Source: CBFHSF01 sp965661055 (GTDB lineage: Bacteria; Bacteroidota; Bacteroidia; Flavobacteriales; Schleiferiaceae). From it: a stretch of DNA of 53,775 bases. The stretch is from assembly GCA_965661055.1 (NCBI GenBank), contig CBFICS010000015.1, positions 1-53,775 of the forward strand. The letters are read 5' to 3'. This document shows, piece by piece, positions 49,291 through 53,775 of the stretch; the stretch's first letter is position 1; every line of letters starts with the position of its first letter. The position numbers were made by a program, and so were the translations under genes. Below the pieces are notes generated by a model. That model made no database searches and was not told the DNA's origin. It saw nothing but the letters and a program-made list of their open reading frames with translations.

Positions 49291-50724
49291 TTAAAAAGAC
49301 ATTTGGTTATTGAGGTAAAACTCTAAGGTCTTTAATTTAAAGAAGTAGTCATATTTTGATTGCAACCTCTTTGACTCAGCCTGCAAAAGGTTAGTTCTTG
49401 CTAACTGGTAATCATATTGATTGATAGACCCAACGCTTTTTCTTTGGGTTGCATAATCAAAGTTTTCTGAGTTAGCCTCTACGGCTCTTTTAGCGGCAAA
49501 AAAGTTCTTAAAAGACGCCTGAGCATCTGCATGAGCCCTTTGAATGGTTCTGTACAAATCATTCTTCACTTGAAGATAGTTCAAGTTGGCATTTTCATAT
49601 TGAATTTGCGCTGACCTAACTGAATTTCTTGTCTGTAGTCTATTGAAAATAGGAATTGATAAATTCAATCCTACAAAGTAGTTGATGTTGTTCTGAAACT
49701 GATCGAATACAGGATAATCTTCATATCCGGTACCCACCCTTGTAGACTGAAACGGCAACACCAACTCATTGGTGTTTTGAGTAGCCCCAATAGGAATCAA
49801 GGTATCAATAAAGCCGGTGGCTCTTCGCAAATCATTGGCGAAGTTTGAGTTGATTTGCCCACTTAACGACAGCGTTGGATAATATCTACCTTGAGCCAAG
49901 TCAACAGATTTTTCAGCACTCTGTCTTTGCATTTCTGCAGATAAGGCCCCAGGCTGTGTAGTCAATGCCTTCTCATAAATCTTTTCAGGAGTCTGAGACA
50001 AAATGGTATTGTCAACCTCTATTCCTTCTTCTGGAGAAGTTACCTCAAATCCATCTGCGTTTGGTAGCATCAGCAATTGAGCCAGTGCTAGTTTACTTAT
50101 TTGAAGATTATTCTCAGCCGTAACCAGTGCCTGCTCATCAGAGGCCACTTGAGCTTGGGCCTGAAGATACTCGCCTTTAGGTACGCTACCAGCCTCATAT
50201 AGTTTTTGGGTACGGTCTAAAAACTCAGTACTAACCACTACTTGCTCTTGAGAGATAGAAGCAATTTCTTTGTCTAATAACACTTGCAAGTACGAACTTA
50301 CAACGCTCAAAGCAACACTGTTTTTAGCATCCTCTAATTGATAGGTTGCAGCCGCGTAATCTAACCTTGTCTTTGAAACCTGATTGATGTTTTGAAGACC
50401 GTCAAAAAGCACCCATGAACTAGAAAGGGTGAAACTTGCCGTTTGACGATTTCCTGATTGTCTAAGGTTGGTAATAGGATCGATACTAAGCCCAAAGTTC
50501 CAAAAATACCCACTTGAAAAGTTCAAGTTTGGAGTTAGGTTTGCAATGGCTGCATCTTTCTCATTCTGTGAACCCACCAATTGGTTTTGGGCTTGTTTTA
50601 CAGATATATTCTCAGAGATAGCTCTTTCAACACATTCTTGCAAAGTCCATACTTTATCAGAAACTTGAGAGAAAGAGGTAAAGGTGAGAAAGGAAAATAG
50701 TAAGGCTATGAATTTCTTAATCAT
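49291..50724 (-). CDS. TolC-family outer membrane efflux channel
   Basis: 477 residues. Signal peptide (MIKKFIALLFSFLTFTSFSQ), then two repeats of the TolC helical-barrel fold with the conserved entries VWTLQECVERAISENISVKQAQNQ and YFVGLNLSIPIFNRLQTRNSVRSAQIQYENANLNY. No lipobox, so a non-lipidated form. Probably forms a tripartite pump with the adaptor 29 bp downstream. A -7 element is at 50759-50752. Confidence 0.9.
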   Translation of the reverse strand: MIKKFIALLFSFLTFTSFSQVSDKVWTLQECVERAISENISVKQAQNQLVGSQNEKDAAIANLTPNLNFSSGYFWNFGLSIDPITNLRQSGNRQTASFTLSSSWVLFDGLQNINQVSKTRLDYAAATYQLEDAKNSVALSVVSSYLQVLLDKEIASISQEQVVVSTEFLDRTQKLYEAGSVPKGEYLQAQAQVASDEQALVTAENNLQISKLALAQLLMLPNADGFEVTSPEEGIEVDNTILSQTPEKIYEKALTTQPGALSAEMQRQSAEKSVDLAQGRYYPTLSLSGQINSNFANDLRRATGFIDTLIPIGATQNTNELVLPFQSTRVGTGYEDYPVFDQFQNNINYFVGLNLSIPIFNRLQTRNSVRSAQIQYENANLNYLQVKNDLYRTIQRAHADAQASFKNFFAAKRAVEANSENFDYATQRKSVGSINQYDYQLARTNLLQAESKRLQSKYDYFFKLKTLEFYLNNQMSF

Positions 50725-50751
50725 TGTGATTCATTGTGTCAAGTAGCCTAA

Positions 50752-50759
50752 CAAATATA
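50752..50759 (-). promoter_or_regulatory. -7 element for the TolC-adaptor operon (TATATTTG)
   Basis: The minus strand reads TATATTTG, a perfect -7 match, 27 nt before the start codon at 50724. No TTG at -33 distance. Confidence 0.5.
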
Positions 50760-50779
50760 AGTAGTATTGTTTAAATAGC

Positions 50780-50998
50780 TTACGCCTTAACTTTTCTTTG
50801 GCGATAAAAACCGTAAGCCACCAATCCTATTAAGATATAAGGGATGAACATAAGGAAGATAATCCCATCATTCAACCCTTCTGCCACAGCACCCCCTCCT
50901 TGATTATTACTTTCAGCAATAGCCTTACACATAGCACATTGAGCTGAAGAAATCAGCGGAGATAGGAAAAGGACAGTAATAACTAACAATCGTTTCAT
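50780..50998 (-). CDS. small membrane protein of the oxidase locus with CxxC
   Basis: 72 residues from the ATG at 50998 (MKRLLVITVLFLSPLISSAQ, signal peptide), then CAMCKAIAESN and one membrane helix (IIFLMFIPYILIGLVAYGFY). The frame is open to 51040, but the signal peptide sets the start. Follows DUF420 by 1 bp and shares its strand with Sco and oxidase subunits, so possibly an accessory in oxidase assembly; CAMC may bind copper or a thiol partner. Family not named. Confidence 0.7.
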   Translation of the reverse strand: MKRLLVITVLFLSPLISSAQCAMCKAIAESNNQGGGAVAEGLNDGIIFLMFIPYILIGLVAYGFYRQRKVKA

Positions 50999-50999
50999 A

Positions 51000-51536
51000 C
51001 TACACATAATGCGGAGACATAAATACATATACAAGTACACCTGTAACGGCTACGTACAACCAAATCGGGAAAGCAAACTTTACAATCTTTTTGTGACGGC
51101 TAATTTCTCCCGTTATTCCTCTATAAATAGCAAACATGGCCAACGGAAGCACAGACACTGACAAAAGGATATGAGTGATTAAAATGAAATAGTAAACATA
51201 TCTAAGGGGTGCATCTTCAGGGTAGTGAACCGAAGGAGTGCTAATCTTGGCAATGACGTATGAAACCAAGAAAATGGCCGAAAGCACAAAGGCAGATAGC
51301 ATGGATATTTTATGCCATTTCACACTTTTCCCCTTAATTAAAAAGAAACCGGTTAACAATAAAACCGCGGTTGACCCATTCAGAATAGCATGGAAAAACG
51401 GAAGAGTGCCTCGCTCTGTAAATCCGAGTTCTAACTTATAACTATCAGGCATCAACATCAAGGCAGCTACCGCAATGGGGACAACCACAGATAATGTAAT
51501 GATTACTGGAACGTAAATTTTGTCTTTGTTACTCAT
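51000..51536 (-). CDS. DUF420 membrane protein (CtaM-like)
   Basis: 178 residues with five predicted membrane helices and conserved histidines in FFHAILNGSTAVLLL, KWHKISM, ILITHILLSV and RHKKIVKF. This is the DUF420 pattern; related CtaM proteins are needed for some heme-copper oxidases in Firmicutes. Overlaps the Sco gene by 8 bp. Function inferred from position. Confidence 0.85.
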   Translation of the reverse strand: MSNKDKIYVPVIITLSVVVPIAVAALMLMPDSYKLELGFTERGTLPFFHAILNGSTAVLLLTGFFLIKGKSVKWHKISMLSAFVLSAIFLVSYVIAKISTPSVHYPEDAPLRYVYYFILITHILLSVSVLPLAMFAIYRGITGEISRHKKIVKFAFPIWLYVAVTGVLVYVFMSPHYV

Positions 51537-52272
51537 CTTTTTTTTTCTTTTGATCTAAAAGGACTTTTTTCTGCCGAGCTTCTGCTTTAAACTGTTCAGC
51601 AATTAGAACTTTAATGTCTTCTTTTAATTCATTTAGCTCCACAGGTTCTAAAACATTATATAAGGCCTTAATGTTTCCCGTGTCGTCAATTCTTGATCGA
51701 ATGTTACCATTCCAATCCACAAGAACCACAGACTCCGAATGAAGAAATCCACCAGGGGCTAGCTGATCTTCCATGGCATTGAGGAAATAATCGCCGGCTA
51801 CCGAATAAATAGAATCTCTTTCCCCCGTAAGGAAGCGCCATTGAGGAAAGTCATATCCTTTATCTACGGCATAACTCTTCATGATTTCTACGGAATCTCT
51901 TTCGGGGTCAACCGTATGAGATAAAAGATAGAAATTTTCATTACCCTTGAAGCGATCATAAACCGACTTGAGGTGAAAATTCATGGCCGGACAAATACTC
52001 GGACAGCTACAAAAGAAAAAAGAGCTTACGTAGATCTTTCCTCTCATGTCTTGATGGGTCAGGGTCTGTCCGTCTTGATCAGTAAAAGACCAATTGGGAA
52101 TTTGATAATAAGAGGTGTCATATCCGTTTTCTGTCTCAACCACCGACTTTGGTCCCACGTAGTCAAGGGTTACAAAAAAGGTCTCGTTAGAGTTGTAAAC
52201 GAAGACAAAGTAAACTAAAAAGGGTAGTACTAATATAGAAATCAGTACTACCCATTTTATTGAATTTTTCAT
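51529..52272 (-). CDS. Sco-family copper chaperone for cytochrome c oxidase
   Basis: 247 residues. N-terminal membrane anchor (WVVLISILVLPFLVYFVFVY), thioredoxin-like domain with C90-PSI-C94 and His178 (FLHSES), the Cu-binding set of Sco proteins; DPERDS follows as in all Sco. It delivers copper to the CuA site or reduces its cysteines. A Lys-rich C-terminal tail (KKVLLDQKKKKDE) is unusual but common in Bacteroidota. Lies 3 bp after subunit IV. Confidence 0.92.
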   Translation of the reverse strand: MKNSIKWVVLISILVLPFLVYFVFVYNSNETFFVTLDYVGPKSVVETENGYDTSYYQIPNWSFTDQDGQTLTHQDMRGKIYVSSFFFCSCPSICPAMNFHLKSVYDRFKGNENFYLLSHTVDPERDSVEIMKSYAVDKGYDFPQWRFLTGERDSIYSVAGDYFLNAMEDQLAPGGFLHSESVVLVDWNGNIRSRIDDTGNIKALYNVLEPVELNELKEDIKVLIAEQFKAEARQKKVLLDQKKKKDE

Positions 52273-52275
52273 ACT

Positions 52276-52602
52276 CTAGTATAAAATACTATTAATGTAG
52301 TTTCCTTCAATTAATAAAATTGCCGTTAAGTAAGGAATTAAAATAACGGTTGGTAACAACAATGTAATTCTCAAACTCTTCTTTTCATCTTTAACGTGCA
52401 TAAATGACCAAACAATGTAAAACGCTTTTACTAAGGTCAAAATAATAAAGATGTGATTTAATAGGCGGGTTCCTGCAAATGGAACCAAAAGGAAATCTGG
52501 TTGAATAATACCTAAGACAACTTCAACGGTTGTAATCACTAACAACAACCAAAAGATTTTCCAAATCCAACCTGTACCTGTATTGTGTGCTGCATCACTC
52601 AT
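52276..52602 (-). CDS. cytochrome c oxidase subunit IV-like protein
   Basis: 108 residues with three membrane helices (IWKIFWLLLVITTVEVVLGI, IFIILTLVKAFYIVWSFMHV, LLLPTVILIPYLTAILLI). LVKAFYIVWSFMHVKDE is the CtaF/COX4_pro-type pattern. Bacterial subunit IV stabilises the oxidase complex. 21 bp after subunit III. Confidence 0.88.
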   Translation of the reverse strand: MSDAAHNTGTGWIWKIFWLLLVITTVEVVLGIIQPDFLLVPFAGTRLLNHIFIILTLVKAFYIVWSFMHVKDEKKSLRITLLLPTVILIPYLTAILLIEGNYINSILY

Positions 52603-52623
52603 GATGAACTATATTTTCAAAAA

Positions 52624-53502
52624 TTAAACTAAATAGAAGAATGTAAATACGAATACCCAAACAAGGTCTACAAAGTGCCAGTACAACCCGACCTTCTCCA
52701 CCATTTCGTAATGACCTGTTTTCTCAAATTTTCCTTCGACAACCATCAAGAATATGATGAAGTTGATGCAAACTCCTGAGAACACGTGAAACCCGTGAAA
52801 TCCTGTTATAACGAAAAAGAAGTCTGCAAATAGCGGAATTCCATACTCATTGTGTTTCAGGTTTGCTCCGTGAATATGAGTTGCGCTAGATTTCATTACC
52901 GCAGCTTCGTTGCCTGTAACTTCTCTAAATCCGCTAAACTCGTTTAATTCTCCTTCTCTGGTTACAGGAACTAGGAAAACATCTTCAGAAACCACATGCG
53001 TTTGAGGGTCTACTTTGTGTCTCATAACAGTCACGCCATCTTCAAGAAGATAGGCTCCGTGAGGTGTTCCATGAATGAAATGATACCACTCCCAAGCTTG
53101 AGAGCCAACAAATATTGCTCCTCCTACTATGGTTAGAACCATCCAAAACTGAACGCTTTTCTTCTTCATTCGGTGCCCAGCTTCTACGGCTAATACCATA
53201 GTTACAGAAGATGCAATAAGAATGAAGGTCATAAGCGCAACGTACGCCAATTCAATGTGGCCATCGTAAAATGGAAAGTGTGTAAACACATCTCCTGCCG
53301 TTGGCCAGATATCTTCGTACTTGTGGCGCATAAACCCATATGCGGTTAGAAGCCCTGAGAATGTGAATGCATCCGATACCAGGAAGAACCACATCATCAT
53401 TTTTCCATAACTAATCTTGTATGGTGATGTTCCTCCTCCCCATGGATCTGCACCATGGTCGCTGTGTGTTGAAGCAGCTGTTTGACTAACGTGTCCTGAC
53501 AT
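52624..53502 (-). CDS. cytochrome c oxidase subunit III (second copy)
   Basis: 292 residues with about five to seven helices. The subunit III patterns are present: YGKMMMWFFLVSDAFTFSGLLTAYGF, GSQAWEWYHFIHG, TGFHGFHVFSGVCINFI and VGLYWHFVDLVWVFVFTFFYLV. An extra soluble loop (about 150-205) of polar residues and HxH interrupts the fold after the third helix pair, which is larger than in standard subunit III. 45 bp after another subunit III gene. Confidence 0.92.
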   Translation of the reverse strand: MSGHVSQTAASTHSDHGADPWGGGTSPYKISYGKMMMWFFLVSDAFTFSGLLTAYGFMRHKYEDIWPTAGDVFTHFPFYDGHIELAYVALMTFILIASSVTMVLAVEAGHRMKKKSVQFWMVLTIVGGAIFVGSQAWEWYHFIHGTPHGAYLLEDGVTVMRHKVDPQTHVVSEDVFLVPVTREGELNEFSGFREVTGNEAAVMKSSATHIHGANLKHNEYGIPLFADFFFVITGFHGFHVFSGVCINFIIFLMVVEGKFEKTGHYEMVEKVGLYWHFVDLVWVFVFTFFYLV

Positions 53503-53547
53503 TATTTAGAATGATTATAAAGACCTGATTTTTAAGTCGCTGCAATT

Positions 53548-53775
53548 TTAACGAATAAATAGTAAAAACACATAGAGGTATATCCAAAGGATATCAAGAA
53601 AGTGCCAATAGATGGACCCAAGCTCCAATGGAAGCACATTTTCTTTCGAAATTCTGCCTGAAAAACTTTGAGCAAGAAGGACGATTAGCCAAATAAAACC
53701 TCCTGCCAAGTGCGCAATGTGCAAGCCCGATAACAAATAAAGGAATGACGCACTGATGTTGAATGTATCGTTTAC
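53548..53775 (-). CDS. cytochrome c oxidase subunit III (first copy, 5' end cut by window edge)
   Basis: The frame runs from the stop at 53548-53550 to the window edge without interruption. The visible 75 residues hold the C-terminal helices with LSGLHIAHLAGGFIWLIVLL and LGSIYWHFLDILWIYLYVFLLF, the end of a subunit III. The 5' part continues outside the window. With the next gene this makes two tandem subunit III genes. Confidence 0.88.
   Translation of the reverse strand, partial: VNDTFNISASFLYLLSGLHIAHLAGGFIWLIVLLAQSFSGRISKENVLPLELGSIYWHFLDILWIYLYVFLLFIR

Overview
The window looks like a chromosomal segment of a free-living, aerobic member of the Bacteroidota, most likely a marine Flavobacteriales lineage. 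Evidence: promoters of the Bacteroidota type (TTTG, about 19-20 nt, TAnnTTTG); two proteins with type IX secretion (T9SS) C-terminal sorting domains; HmuY-type heme proteins; long TonB receptors paired with lipoproteins; and an aa3-oxidase cluster with two subunit III genes followed by subunit IV, Sco and DUF420 genes. Gene density is very high. No insertion sequence, phage gene, CRISPR array or rRNA was found, so this is housekeeping plus nutrient-acquisition DNA.

Layout: (1) 1-2947, an Rrf2-type Fe-S regulator (cut by the window edge) divergent from nadA-nadB across a 26-bp palindrome. (2) 2942-6148, a putative copper-acquisition operon: an OprC/NosA-like TonB receptor with the CxxxM and HxM copper motifs, a Met/His-rich lipoprotein and a small Cys-rich membrane protein. 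(3) 6245-8560, a TPR-coupled adenylate cyclase, then a complete promoter-to-terminator small RNA unit (8621-8730). (4) 9415-17069, a compact minus-strand cluster: heme oxygenase, pabB, tilS, dsbD, gmhA, an unknown gene and yifB. (5) 17132-21782, two small envelope proteins, an imelysin-like/MauG di-heme protein and a T9SS-exported PhoX-type phosphatase. (6) 22084-23674, a CAU tRNA, a YdeI-type protein ending in a CDGSH Fe-S motif, and two blocks of a higher-order C-rich repeat around it. (7) 23679-31649, rbfA, a LolC/E-like permease, dusB, a CPBP protease, SRPBCC, an MsbA-like ABC exporter, mce, a HAD phosphatase and a GT90-like enzyme. (8) 31724-37965, a TonB receptor and beta-helix lipoprotein divergent from a PhoB/PhoR-like two-component system. 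(9) 39011-43490, a heme-uptake operon (T9SS HmuY-like, HmuR-like receptor, HmuY-like lipoprotein) behind a consensus promoter and a Fur-like 19-bp near-palindrome. (10) 43534-53775, DUF3108, tryptophan 2,3-dioxygenase, M23 peptidase, tag, tsaB, an RND/ABC-type adaptor with its TolC partner, and the downstream half of a cytochrome c oxidase locus.

A recurring theme is iron, heme and copper. Heme uptake, heme oxygenase, a heme dioxygenase, a di-heme MauG, copper uptake, Sco and cytochrome oxidase occur within 54 kb, and an Fe-S regulator sits next to the Fe-S enzyme NadA. A second theme is phosphate (PhoBR-like pair, PhoX, a candidate Pho box). The strongest candidates for something undescribed are the small RNA at 8621-8694, the copper operon, the dual tandem-HmuY heme system, the YdeI-CDGSH fusion and the permuted repeat array. 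All functions were assigned by reading sequence and motifs; no database search was run.
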